From NCBI RefSeq assembly GCF_026891975.1, contig NZ_JAPTGB010000021.1:1-37196 (forward strand): 37,196 nt of DNA, given 5' to 3'. Of the stretch, positions 1 to 8,205 are shown in pieces; positions within the stretch are counted from its first letter, which is position 1, and the number at the start of each line of letters is the position of its first letter. The notes beneath the pieces were generated by a model. It made no database searches. It was not told where the DNA came from and worked only from the letters and a program-made list of their open reading frames with translations. This DNA is from Methanocorpusculum petauri (lineage in GTDB: Archaea; Halobacteriota; Methanomicrobia; Methanomicrobiales; Methanocorpusculaceae). Position numbers and translations under genes: made by a program.

Positions 1-31
1 GGCCCCGGGGGGGCCCCCCCCCCCCCCCCCC
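1..31. other. G/C homopolymer at window edge, probable artefact
   Basis: The window opens with a short G/C mix followed by a run of about 18 C. On the minus strand this run replaces what should be the glycine-rich FAD-binding loop of the flavoprotein beginning at 78. The loop is expected to read G-S-G-G-A-G, and the sequence gives only repeated GGG codons. A contig edge filled with homopolymer is more likely than a natural sequence. Confidence 0.6.
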
Positions 32-78
32 GAACCGATGACGAGCACATGGCAGTCGCTTCTGTTTTCCATGCCCAT
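1..78 (-). CDS. N-terminal fragment of an FAD-dependent oxidoreductase
   Basis: Reading leftwards from ATG at 78 gives MGMENRSDCHVLVIGSGG and then only glycines as the frame enters the homopolymer at the window edge. A beta strand ending V-I-G-S-G-G so close to the N-terminus is the Rossmann dinucleotide-binding start of FAD enzymes. The spacing resembles the fumarate reductase / succinate dehydrogenase / L-aspartate oxidase flavoprotein family. An AGAGGGG sequence at 85-91 on the minus strand lies six bases ahead of ATG 78 and supports that start; ATG at 72 is the alternative. Only about 16 informative residues are present, so the exact enzyme cannot be named. Confidence 0.45.
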   Translation of the reverse strand, partial: MGMENRSDCHVLVIGSGGGGGGPPGA

Positions 79-147
79 GAAAGTCCCCTCTGTGTGTACT
101 TATAGTAGTGCGGGAAAGATAAAGCCGTGTATGAAGGCTGTGCGAAC

Positions 148-156
148 AAAAAAAAA
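148..156 (-). terminator. oligo-T terminator after the first PEGA gene
   Basis: Nine consecutive T on the minus strand lie 8 bases beyond the TAG stop at 164-166. Archaeal RNA polymerase terminates at such oligo-T tracts without needing a hairpin. Confidence 0.5.
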
Positions 157-163
157 GTGTATT

Positions 164-1057
164 CTACCTGCGGAACAGCAGAATACCTGCTGTACCGAGG
201 AGAAACAGACCGGCAACCGGAATCGGGGTTTTGGTTGGCGCGGGAGGCACGGTATCCGTCGGGACACCAGCAGTCTGGGTTGGAGATTCAGTGGGAGCTG
301 TGGTTGTTTCAACCGGAACCGGCTGAAGAGTGACCCGGACATCCTCAACATCTCCTGCTTTGAACACCCGGGTGATCGTGGAAACTGCATATCCGTCCTT
401 TGAAAAACTCAGCGTATGTGATCCGGGAGACACGGCTGAAATCTGCAGCCACTCATTTCCGGACTGGGTAATACCGGCATAGTCATCATCCAGAAACACC
501 ACTGCACCGGCAGGTTCGGAATGAACACGGACACCGGCCTGTCGTTCATCCTTGGTCTGATCCGAGTACACGCCGACGATCTTGTCGGAGAGTACCTGAA
601 CGGTCGTAGTAAAGTCGTGGTACCCGGCTTTTACCACACGGACATCATGTTCAGTCGGGGAAAGATTGGGAATGGTCACTGTTCCGGACTTGACGCTCGC
701 GTAGTACATGTCATCAATATAGACATCAACCTCGGGCATTGAGGAGGTGATCCCGATCGAACCCGGGCCTTTATAGAACTGCATCACGGCATCAACCTTC
801 GTTGTTTCACCGGAACGGACGAAAACTTCGTCTGACCAGGTGAAGTACTCCGAGGACTGAATGCTGACCAGGTGGTTGCCCGGTCGGACCTCGGCGGTTC
901 CGGGAGAATCCATGACATACGTATGATCGATGTACACCTGACCACCGGTCGGGCTGGTGGTTACCGCGATATATCCCGGTGCATCCTCCGCCGCAACTGG
1001 GATGATACAAAGTGCGGCAATCAGGATGAACAGTACGGGAACAACTGTTCGCTTCAT
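164..1057 (-). CDS. secreted PEGA-domain surface protein
   Basis: The 297-residue product starts with a signal peptide (MKRTVVPVLFILIAALCIIPVAAE; cleavage probably after VAA, about residue 23). It then carries two clear PEGA-type repeats near residues 28-90 and 175-240, recognisable from the P-x-G-G/A-x-V-Y/F-(I/L)-D core and the closing K-x-G-Y. A more diverged repeat lies near 98-150 (V-D-V-Y-I-D-D-M-Y). A Thr/Pro-rich linker leads to a C-terminal hydrophobic segment ending in RR (TPIPVAGLFLLGTAGILLFR). PEGA domains are beta-sandwich modules on surface proteins of methanogens. The tail arrangement of Pro motif, membrane segment and arginines resembles archaeal cell-surface anchoring signals. 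The next gene on the same strand is a larger relative, so the pair is probably a paralogous surface-protein locus. The ligand is unknown. Confidence 0.85.
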   Translation of the reverse strand: MKRTVVPVLFILIAALCIIPVAAEDAPGYIAVTTSPTGGQVYIDHTYVMDSPGTAEVRPGNHLVSIQSSEYFTWSDEVFVRSGETTKVDAVMQFYKGPGSIGITSSMPEVDVYIDDMYYASVKSGTVTIPNLSPTEHDVRVVKAGYHDFTTTVQVLSDKIVGVYSDQTKDERQAGVRVHSEPAGAVVFLDDDYAGITQSGNEWLQISAVSPGSHTLSFSKDGYAVSTITRVFKAGDVEDVRVTLQPVPVETTTAPTESPTQTAGVPTDTVPPAPTKTPIPVAGLFLLGTAGILLFRR

Positions 1058-1098
1058 AGAAAATCAATTCGCGCCGGAACGTTGTTAAGATGTCGGTC

Positions 1099-1115
1099 GT
1101 GAGAAAAAAAAGAAA
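1099..1115 (-). terminator. oligo-T terminator after the second PEGA gene
   Basis: An interrupted T-rich tract on the minus strand, including a run of eight T, directly follows the stop codon at 1116 and precedes the start of the next PEGA gene at 1057. It suggests that the two PEGA genes have separate transcripts. Confidence 0.4.
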
Positions 1116-2426
1116 TTAGTACATCCGCCGGACAGCGAATGCCGCAGCGGCTGCAAGGCCCGCGAAGGCCAGAATCGGGAAGGGGGACTGCGCCGGTGCC
1201 GTCGGAACAGAGGCCGGAGACATGGTCACATCCATTTCCACGGTCTGTCCTGCGATAAACTGGACATACTGAGTCCAGTCGTTGTAGCCGGTATGCTGAA
1301 GCAGCAGCGTGTGCTGACCTTCGGAGATATCAGAGAGAAACACCGGCGTGTATCCGCGGAAGACGTTATCCACATATACCTCTGCACCGGATGGAGTTGA
1401 CTCTACATGGAGTCCAGCATTGCCCGACGGTGTCGGTTCGTTCTGAGTCAGCGTTACACTCATCGTACGGATCTCGTTCGGAGACAACGTCACGGTTGAG
1501 GTGTAGGTGTTGTAACCATCCAGTTTCAGCATGACCGCGTGTGACCCTGCTGTAAGCGGGCCGATATTCATATAGTTCACCGAACTTCCCGAAGAGTAGC
1601 CGGTGTTGCCGCAGTAGTTACCGTCAACATACACCGCAGCTCCCGATGGGTAGGAGGCAATCTTCAGATAGGCGTCTGCACTGGTGATCAGGTTGGCATC
1701 AATATATACAGTACTGCCCGTACTGACAGTGACCGTCTGCTGATACACTTCATATCCGGCATAGGAGATCGTCACCTGATGGGATGTTCCGGCAGTGACA
1801 CTGATCACTTCCGGCGTATTGTCACGGTAGTTGCCGTCCACGTAAACATTCGCACCCGATGGTGTTGAGTGGACACTGATGTATCCGTAGGTAACAGACG
1901 AGCCAAGAGAGGCATGTACCTGGGTGGTGTCTCCGGGAGAAACACGATAGGTCCCATACCATGTGTCGTAGCCCGGCTTTTCCATGCGGATAGCGTGGGA
2001 GCCTGCATCGACGGAGACCACGAGCGGTGAGGTTCCTTTGTAGATGCCGTCCACATACACATTTGCACCAGACGGTGATGAAGAAATATCAAGATATCCT
2101 GTCTGGACTACAGGAGTCAGAACCGCATTGACGGTGATGTACTGATCAGTGTATACATCACCGATGTAGTGATGATAATCATAGTACCCGTTTTTGGAGA
2201 CAGTGATGTCGTGATCAATCGGCGTTGCCGTGGTATGTACGATGATGTTACAGGGGGTTGTTCCCTGATATGTTCCGGCGTCATAGACTTCGGCACCGGA
2301 CGGGGATGAGGTCACGCTGATAGTCGCCGTCTCGCCGCCGACGGAGCCGATAACCTCCGCAGCCGCAGGGGCTGCCAGTAGTGCGGTGCAGGCAAGCAGG
2401 ACCAGCACAAGATGATATTTGTTCAT
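1116..2426 (-). CDS. secreted protein with five PEGA repeats
   Basis: From ATG at 2426 the protein has 436 residues. An upstream in-frame start at 2501 would bury the signal peptide and overlap the preceding gene, so it is rejected. The start reads MNKYHLVLVLLACTALLAAP, a typical signal peptide. Five PEGA repeats follow, each with the core SxPSGAxVYxDGxYxG/DxTP and a closing GY. They begin with ISVTSSPSGAEVY, LDISSSPSGANVY, ISVHSTPSGANVY, LKIASYPSGAAVY and LHVESTPSGAEVY. The C-terminus is a Pro/Ala linker, then SPFPILAFAG and a hydrophobic stretch ending in VRRMY, matching the tail style of the neighbouring PEGA protein. It is most likely an extracellular, membrane-anchored beta-rich protein; its partner is unknown. 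Confidence 0.9.
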   Translation of the reverse strand: MNKYHLVLVLLACTALLAAPAAAEVIGSVGGETATISVTSSPSGAEVYDAGTYQGTTPCNIIVHTTATPIDHDITVSKNGYYDYHHYIGDVYTDQYITVNAVLTPVVQTGYLDISSSPSGANVYVDGIYKGTSPLVVSVDAGSHAIRMEKPGYDTWYGTYRVSPGDTTQVHASLGSSVTYGYISVHSTPSGANVYVDGNYRDNTPEVISVTAGTSHQVTISYAGYEVYQQTVTVSTGSTVYIDANLITSADAYLKIASYPSGAAVYVDGNYCGNTGYSSGSSVNYMNIGPLTAGSHAVMLKLDGYNTYTSTVTLSPNEIRTMSVTLTQNEPTPSGNAGLHVESTPSGAEVYVDNVFRGYTPVFLSDISEGQHTLLLQHTGYNDWTQYVQFIAGQTVEMDVTMSPASVPTAPAQSPFPILAFAGLAAAAAFAVRRMY

Positions 2427-2460
2427 GGCAAATGAATAATCGTCTGCTAAGGTGAAATAC

Positions 2461-2781
2461 TCATCGGTCGAAAATGCAAAGCCGGCGGATCGCTTCTTCA
2501 CCGGTCACGCCGGTCTTAGCCCCGCGAAGGACAGCAGCAGGTGTTGCTGCAGAAACAGGAGATTTCAGGAGGTCTTCAATGGTGGAGATGCCGGTGACTT
2601 TTGCCGCAGGAATACCAAGTTTTTCAAAGACAGCAAGATCGAAAAATCCGCAGCCGACAAACCCGGCAGATGATTTCGCAAAGATCAGATTGGCGGGCCC
2701 GAGTTCGAGACAGTAGGCATCGGCAGCAATACCGGGACCGGTAATGAGAGCGTGATCAGGAGAGAGATACTCAATCTGCAT
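2461..2781 (-). CDS. DUF1805 (YunC-like) protein
   Basis: A 106-residue protein (MQIEYLSPDHALITGPGIAA). Size, the N-terminal Leu/Ile-rich strand and the central FAKSSAGFVGCGFFDLAVFE segment fit the DUF1805 / YunC family found in methanogens and bacilli. Its biochemical role is not established. There is no signal peptide and no membrane segment. It is divergently arranged with the peptide deformylase gene, sharing an 89-bp intergenic region. The family call rests on pattern memory, not on an alignment. Confidence 0.6.
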   Translation of the reverse strand: MQIEYLSPDHALITGPGIAADAYCLELGPANLIFAKSSAGFVGCGFFDLAVFEKLGIPAAKVTGISTIEDLLKSPVSAATPAAVLRGAKTGVTGEEAIRRLCIFDR

Positions 2782-2870
2782 ATGAGTTCATTTCACATTC
2801 TTTCCTAAAACAGTTTGTCCATAACCCAATACACAAAAGGTATGGGTATCAGCGGCACACAATCTATACA

Positions 2871-3362
2871 ATGATTCGGGAGATACGACAGTACGGCGAT
2901 CCGGTTCTTGCAGCATCGGCAGAGACCGTGCCGGAGATGACGCAGGAAGTGCGGGACGTGCTGACCGACATGTGGGATACGATGACAGCGAACCGGTGTG
3001 TTGGCCTTTCCGCACCACAGATCGGTGTCTCACTCCGGTTGTTTGTGATCAATGCAGGCGGGGTTGTGATCCGGGGTGCGAATCCTGAGGTGCTCGCGGA
3101 AGGTGCACCGGTTGAAGACGTGGAAGGAAGTCCCTGCATTCCCGGCATCCAGCGTCCGGTCCGGCGTCCGAGAAAAATCACGGTCCGGTATCTGGACGAA
3201 GGCGGTGAAGTGGTCGAGGGTGAACTGAAAGGTGTTGCCGCCCGGGCGTTTCTGCACGAGAAGGATCATCATGAGGGTGTGCTCTTTATCGATCATCTCA
3301 AGCCGGGCATGCGAAAGCTGATCCAAAAGGATCTGGACAGGATTGCGGGCAACAGAACATAA
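2871..3362 (+). CDS. def: peptide deformylase-like protein with altered metal-site motif
   Basis: The 163-residue product carries the three peptide deformylase motifs. CVGLSAPQIG (residues 43-52) matches motif 1, EGSPCIPG (85-92) sits at motif 2, and HEKDHHEGVLFIDH (from 129) matches motif 3 with both metal-binding His and the catalytic Glu. The enzyme normally removes the formyl group from N-terminal formyl-methionine. In motif 2 the canonical order E-G-C-L-S-I-P-G is changed to E-G-S-P-C-I-P-G: the metal-ligand position is Ser87, and a cysteine appears two residues later as Cys89. Archaea initiate with unformylated methionine, so the substrate is unclear. Activity could be retained with a shifted ligand, lost, or redirected. 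It stands alone between its divergent neighbour and the following FTR-like gene. Confidence 0.85.
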   Translation: MIREIRQYGDPVLAASAETVPEMTQEVRDVLTDMWDTMTANRCVGLSAPQIGVSLRLFVINAGGVVIRGANPEVLAEGAPVEDVEGSPCIPGIQRPVRRPRKITVRYLDEGGEVVEGELKGVAARAFLHEKDHHEGVLFIDHLKPGMRKLIQKDLDRIAGNRT

Positions 3363-3410
3363 AGTTCTCAAACCAAAAGCAGATATTCTTCCAAGGGAAA
3401 AATAAATTTC

Positions 3411-3707
3411 ATGACTACCCCTCCGTCTCCGGAAGAGATTGCCGCACTTGTCCCGAAAATTCGTGCGGACTCGGAAAAGCTTGCACAACGAAAAGGCTGG
3501 ATGCTCAACCCGAACACACCGATTGCCGACTCGGTCATTGAAGGACTCGCCCGCAACAAGCTGGTGCGGGGAAAGCGGTACTGTCCGTGCAGACTTCCGA
3601 GCGGCAACCCCGACGTTGACAAGCTCTTTATCTGTCCGTGCCGGGATGCGGAGAAGGATGTGGAGACGGACGGACACTGCCACTGTTACTTCTTCTATAT
3701 GAAATAA
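3411..3707 (+). CDS. ferredoxin:thioredoxin reductase catalytic-subunit-like protein
   Basis: A 98-residue protein with the six-cysteine signature of the ferredoxin:thioredoxin reductase catalytic chain: CPC at 58-60, CPC at 75-77 and CHC at 90-92. The known family holds a [4Fe-4S] cluster next to a redox-active disulfide and passes ferredoxin electrons to thioredoxin. Spacing here is 14 residues between the two CPC motifs and 12 before CHC. The plant and cyanobacterial enzyme has 16 and 8, so this is a divergent archaeal version. No gene for the variable chain is nearby, which fits archaeal forms that work without it. A T-rich stretch follows the stop. The electron acceptor in this organism is not known. 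Confidence 0.85.
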   Translation: MTTPPSPEEIAALVPKIRADSEKLAQRKGWMLNPNTPIADSVIEGLARNKLVRGKRYCPCRLPSGNPDVDKLFICPCRDAEKDVETDGHCHCYFFYMK

Positions 3708-3731
3708 TTCTTTTTTCTCTGCGGTAAGTAA

Positions 3732-3739
3732 TTTATATT
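3732..3739 (+). promoter_or_regulatory. TATA box for the solute-binding protein gene
   Basis: TTTATATT centred about 26 bases before ATG at 3762 fits an archaeal TATA box. The expected transcription start falls at or very near the start codon, so the mRNA would be leaderless or nearly so. This supports ATG 3762 over the in-frame TTG at 3738, which lies inside the box. Confidence 0.55.
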
Positions 3740-3761
3740 GATTAACTCCTATCTCTATAGG

Positions 3762-4685
3762 ATGGATAAAAAAGTGTTGTATGGGGTAGCAGGGCTTTGC
3801 CTTGTTTTTGCTGTCCTGATGGCAGGGTGTGTAAACACTCCGGCCGAGGACGACAAAAAACTCTATGTTGTTGGTATTGATGCAGAATATCCGCCGTTCT
3901 CGTACCTTGGGGACAACGGTGAGTTCGTCGGTTTTGATGTCGATTCGGTGAAGTGGATCGCAGAGCAGAAGGGATTCAACGTCAAGATTCAGGCTGTTGC
4001 ATGGGACGGAATCATTCCTGCACTGCAGACCGGAAAGATTGACATGGTGTACTCCGGTATGTCCATTACGCCGGATCGTTTAGAGAAGGTAAACTTCACC
4101 ATCCCGTACTGGCAGGTCAATCAGGGTATTGCCGTGAAGACCGGCTCTGATGTGACGATGGATCAGTTTACCAATGGTACAATCGTGATTGGTGTGCAGC
4201 GCAGCTGTTCCGCAGACCAGTGGATGCAGAAGGCAGAGGATGAGGACGGACTCTTCGGTGAGGAGAAGTACAACCAGCTGGTAAAGAACGGCAACATTAA
4301 GCTGTATGACTCCTTCCCGATGTCGATGGTCGCACTTGAGCAGGGACTTGTTGATGCAGTTATCTTCGACGATGTAAACATTGAGAGCTACATCCAGGGC
4401 AAGCCGCAGTTCACGATGCTTGGTTCCATTGAAACCGGCGAGTACTACGCGGTTGCTGTCCGCAAGGAGGACAACGATCTCCGTGAGCTGATGAACGCAG
4501 GCATCACCGAGCTTATGGCATCCGAGAAGTGGAACGAGCTGATTGGACAGTATATCGTCGAGGATGTAGTTGAGCCGACAGTAAACGAGACGGTTGTTGC
4601 GACCACCACGCCGGTGAACACAACCGCAACCGTTACAGCAAACACTACAGCTGTTGAAACGACTCCGGTAGCGACCACTGCATAA
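3762..4685 (+). CDS. family 3 ABC solute-binding lipoprotein (amino-acid type)
   Basis: The 307-residue protein begins with a lipoprotein signal (MDKKVLYGVAG ... LMAGC, with lipobox Cys about residue 22). It continues with the family 3 periplasmic-binding-protein fold: YVVGIDAEYPPFSY near the N-terminus, GEFVGFDVDSVKWIAEQKGF, IPALQTGKIDMVYSGMSIT (the classic substrate-contact hinge) and a second lobe with VALEQGLVDAVIFDD. This family captures polar amino acids or related solutes for ABC import. The last roughly 40 residues are a Thr/Val-rich low-complexity tail, probably an extracellular stalk. No permease or ATPase gene is adjacent, so the transporter partner must be elsewhere. Confidence 0.88.
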   Translation: MDKKVLYGVAGLCLVFAVLMAGCVNTPAEDDKKLYVVGIDAEYPPFSYLGDNGEFVGFDVDSVKWIAEQKGFNVKIQAVAWDGIIPALQTGKIDMVYSGMSITPDRLEKVNFTIPYWQVNQGIAVKTGSDVTMDQFTNGTIVIGVQRSCSADQWMQKAEDEDGLFGEEKYNQLVKNGNIKLYDSFPMSMVALEQGLVDAVIFDDVNIESYIQGKPQFTMLGSIETGEYYAVAVRKEDNDLRELMNAGITELMASEKWNELIGQYIVEDVVEPTVNETVVATTTPVNTTATVTANTTAVETTPVATTA

Positions 4686-4694
4686 GCTGGGATA

Positions 4695-4724
4695 ATCTGC
4701 CCGACGGCAGATTTTCTTTTTTTT
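4695..4724 (+). terminator. hairpin plus T-tract terminator
   Basis: A perfect 7-bp stem (ATCTGCC at 4695-4701 with GGCAGAT at 4706-4712) encloses a CGAC loop and is followed by a T-rich tract. It lies ten bases after the solute-binding gene stop and looks like an intrinsic terminator. Confidence 0.75.
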
Positions 4725-4777
4725 CTCTGTCCAAGAGATCAGGACAGTTGTCCAAGAGAAGAAAAATAGTTTTTGTA

Positions 4778-5344
4778 TTATTCGATGGTACGTACGGCTT
4801 TTGCCGGAGAACCGACCATAATGGTGTCAGGCGGGACGTCTTTTGTCACAACGGATGCAGCACCGATGATGGAGTTTTTTCCGATGGTGATGCCGGGAAG
4901 TACAGTGACTCCTGCCCCAACCCAGACATTGTCTTCGATCACGATCGGTTTGCAGATGGTGGTTCGCCGGTCGTTGGGATCAGTCAGATGGTTGATGGTG
5001 ATCAGATTCACCCGCGGGCCTATCAGGACATCATCGCCGAGGGTAATTCCTCCCCGGTCCATGAAGACACAGTCAAAGTTGATGAATACCCGTTTGCCCA
5101 CCCGGATATTTTTTCCGAAGTCGGTGTGAAACGGGGGCAGAAGGCCAAAGGTTTCGTCAACCCCGGTTCCAATAAGCCGTGAGAAGATGGATCGCACTTC
5201 CGCTTCTTCGTGGTATCCGGTGTTGAGTTCGGCGGTAATTTGCTGGGCTTCGCGGATGAGCTGACTGATGGTATCATAGTCGGGTTCGTAAATGGAGACG
5301 GGAACACCTAAACGGTCACGTTCAAGAATATCGGGGGATGACAT
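4778..5344 (-). CDS. sugar O-acetyltransferase, left-handed beta-helix family
   Basis: A 188-residue member of the maltose / galactoside O-acetyltransferase group. The N-terminal helical part (residues 1-60) matches the Mac domain. From about residue 75 onward, hexapeptide repeats build a left-handed beta helix, visible as VFINFDCVFMDRGGITLGDDVLIGPRV and IVIEDNVWVGAGVTVLPGITIG. The His in LITINH is at the acetyl-transfer position. The ending MVGSPAKAVRTI is typical. The reaction moves acetyl from acetyl-CoA to a sugar hydroxyl; the natural acceptor cannot be told from sequence. It is transcribed away from the solute-binding gene's end and lies just beyond the displaced purE tail. Confidence 0.9.
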   Translation of the reverse strand: MSSPDILERDRLGVPVSIYEPDYDTISQLIREAQQITAELNTGYHEEAEVRSIFSRLIGTGVDETFGLLPPFHTDFGKNIRVGKRVFINFDCVFMDRGGITLGDDVLIGPRVNLITINHLTDPNDRRTTICKPIVIEDNVWVGAGVTVLPGITIGKNSIIGAASVVTKDVPPDTIMVGSPAKAVRTIE

Positions 5345-5386
5345 AGTTGTATCTGTATCTGCTCTGCTGCAACAAAAGGATTGCAG

Positions 5387-5392
5387 AAAAAA
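5387..5392 (-). terminator. oligo-T beyond the displaced purE end
   Basis: Six T on the minus strand, 17 bases past the stop of the displaced purE tail (5410-5412). They are followed by an inverted repeat CTGCAA/TTGCAG (5367-5386). This looks like the original terminator of purE, left behind when the gene's working end moved. Confidence 0.4.
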
Positions 5393-5409
5393 GTGATGTG
5401 ATCTGTCAG

Positions 5410-5469
5410 TCAGTGGAGGAGGGACAAAATACGGTACGCCATGTGTGCAGCATTTTCCCCGCCGTCAAC
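5410..5469 (-). pseudogene. purE: displaced original 3' end of purE
   Basis: On the minus strand this 60-bp segment reads VDGGENAAHMAYRILSLLH followed by TGA. The working purE ends VDGGENAAHMAYRILSLYP followed by TAA. The two tails are the same length. They share the first 17 residues but use different codons in several places: Ala GCA versus GCG, His CAC versus CAT, Leu TTG versus TTA, Ser TCC versus TCT. It has no gene body of its own and is separated from purE by three 137-bp units. The pattern suggests this was the native C-terminus before an insertion supplied a replacement. An oligo-T tract follows it, as expected for a former gene end. Confidence 0.65.
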
Positions 5470-5878
5470 AGACTCGCACGTCACTTCGTGCCGTGCTCGG
5501 CTCCTGACCAGGGGTCAGTCGCCCATGCACGCAACCGGCACACGCATTATGGATACAAAGATAAAATACGGTACGCCATATGCGCAGCATTTTCCCCGCC
5601 GTCAACAGACTCGCACGTCACTTCGTGCCGTGCTCGGCTCCTGACCAGGGGTCAGTCGCCCATGCACGCAACCGGCACACGCATTATGGATACAAAGATA
5701 AAATACGGTACGCCATATGCGCAGCATTTTCCCCGCCGTCAACAGACTCGCACGTCACTTCGTGCCGTGCTCGGCTCCTGACCAGGGGTCAGTCGCCCAT
5801 ACACGCAACCAGCACGCATTATGGATACAGAGATAAAATACGGTACGCCATATGCGCAGCATTTTCCCCGCCGTCAAC
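5470..5878 (-). repeat. three tandem 137-bp units, each carrying a purE tail and a hairpin segment
   Basis: Units lie at 5470-5606, 5607-5743 and 5744-5878 (137, 137 and 135 bp) and are nearly identical. In the direction of purE each unit has three parts. First come the last 19 purE codons plus TAA (60 bp). Next are 26 bp resembling the purE codons for GVPVACMA just upstream of that point. Last is a 51-bp segment that purE lacks, with short inverted ends (GACT/AGTC) and two internal hairpins. The unit nearest purE supplies the end of the working gene. The array therefore sits exactly between the purE body and its displaced tail at 5410-5469. Confidence 0.85.
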
Positions 5879-6211
5879 AGCCATACAGGCAACCGGCACA
5901 CCTTTCGGCATCTGGGCAATGGAGAGTAAAGCATCAAGACCTCCTGCAATCTTTCCCGACACCGGCACACCGATCACCGGCTTTGGAGTTCTTGCCGCAA
6001 CCACACCCGGAAGCGCCGCAGACATTCCCGCAATGCAGATGAACACCTTTGCATCACTTGCCTTCACATAACTGTCCAGTTTCTCTGCATCGCGGTGGGC
6101 AGAGAGAATCTGCATATCATACGGGATTCCATACTGCGCGAGCGTATTCACAACTTTATCGATAATAGCCTGATCTGATGCCGATCCGGCAATAACTGCA
6201 ACATCTGCCAT
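5819..6211 (-). CDS. purE: N5-carboxyaminoimidazole ribonucleotide mutase / AIR carboxylase
   Basis: A 130-residue PurE starting at ATG 6211 (MADVAVIAGSASDQAIIDKV). GSASD binds the ribonucleotide phosphate, ILSAHRDAEKL carries the catalytic SAHR motif, and AGMSAALPGVVAARTPKPVIGVPV is the conserved core. PurE makes carboxyaminoimidazole ribonucleotide in purine synthesis. An in-frame start at 6346 would run through the divergent aminotransferase gene and is rejected. The last 19 codons belong to the first of three tandem 137-bp units, so the C-terminus (SLYP) has been supplied by the array. The former end (SLLH) lies 409 bp further on. Another purine gene, purM, lies about 5.7 kb away. Confidence 0.92.
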   Translation of the reverse strand: MADVAVIAGSASDQAIIDKVVNTLAQYGIPYDMQILSAHRDAEKLDSYVKASDAKVFICIAGMSAALPGVVAARTPKPVIGVPVSGKIAGGLDALLSIAQMPKGVPVACMAVDGGENAAHMAYRILSLYP

Positions 6212-6260
6212 GAATATAAGTATTGTCTCTTCACATATATGTACAAACAGCCCTGATACC

Positions 6261-7852
<1,592 letters not shown>

Positions 7853-7879
7853 TCTTTTTTGAACATTTGCAGAAAAGAC

Positions 7880-7888
7880 TATATAATT
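7880..7888 (+). promoter_or_regulatory. TATA box for the 61-residue protein gene
   Basis: TATATAATT about 23 bases ahead of ATG 7907, with GAGGT (7896-7900) six bases before the start codon. This gives the small gene its own promoter immediately after ribC. Confidence 0.55.
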
Positions 7889-7906
7889 TCCCTGTGAGGT
7901 ATTCAT

Positions 7907-8092
7907 ATGAAAAATGTTGAAATGAAACTTGAAGGAAACATTCTGACCATTAAAGTAGATATCACCAAAGAGTTCGGTGTATCCAGTTCCGGAAAGTCCA
8001 TCATCATCGCCTCCACCGAAGGCAATCAGGCAATCGTTCCGGACCACGACGTCAAGATCGGCTTAAACGTGTACCGCAAGAACACCAACTAA
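7907..8092 (+). CDS. small conserved protein of unknown function
   Basis: A 61-residue protein beginning MKNVEMKLEGNILTIKVDIT and ending VKIGLNVYRKNTN, with a central SSSGKSIIIASTEGN segment. It looks like a compact all-beta protein, with strands predicted from the alternating hydrophobic pattern. Very similar small proteins occur in many bacteria and archaea without an assigned role (from memory). It has its own TATA box and a good ribosome-binding site, and a T-run at 8095-8102 just after the stop. It is therefore a real, separately expressed gene. No function is proposed. Confidence 0.8.
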   Translation: MKNVEMKLEGNILTIKVDITKEFGVSSSGKSIIIASTEGNQAIVPDHDVKIGLNVYRKNTN

Positions 8093-8094
8093 CT

Positions 8095-8102
8095 CTTTTT
8101 TT
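8095..8102 (+). terminator. oligo-T terminator
   Basis: Eight T directly after the stop codon of the small conserved gene. Confidence 0.5.
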
Positions 8103-8205
8103 CTTTTGTGTTGGTGTCAGATTCATTCTTTTCCAACAGATACTAATTATATGATAAACGATTATTGATAGATTACGACATCCGCCAAACACTGAGGGTA
8201 CGATA

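Noticed and set aside
5470-5878. Possible CRISPR array
   Set aside because: The entire 137-bp unit is conserved, with no variable spacers, and most of it is purE coding sequence.
5347-6071. Plus-strand reading frames over the purE array that encode repeated peptides
   Set aside because: They are the reverse complement of purE tails and their 137-bp units. The repeated peptide follows from the DNA repeat, and there is no promoter or ribosome-binding site.
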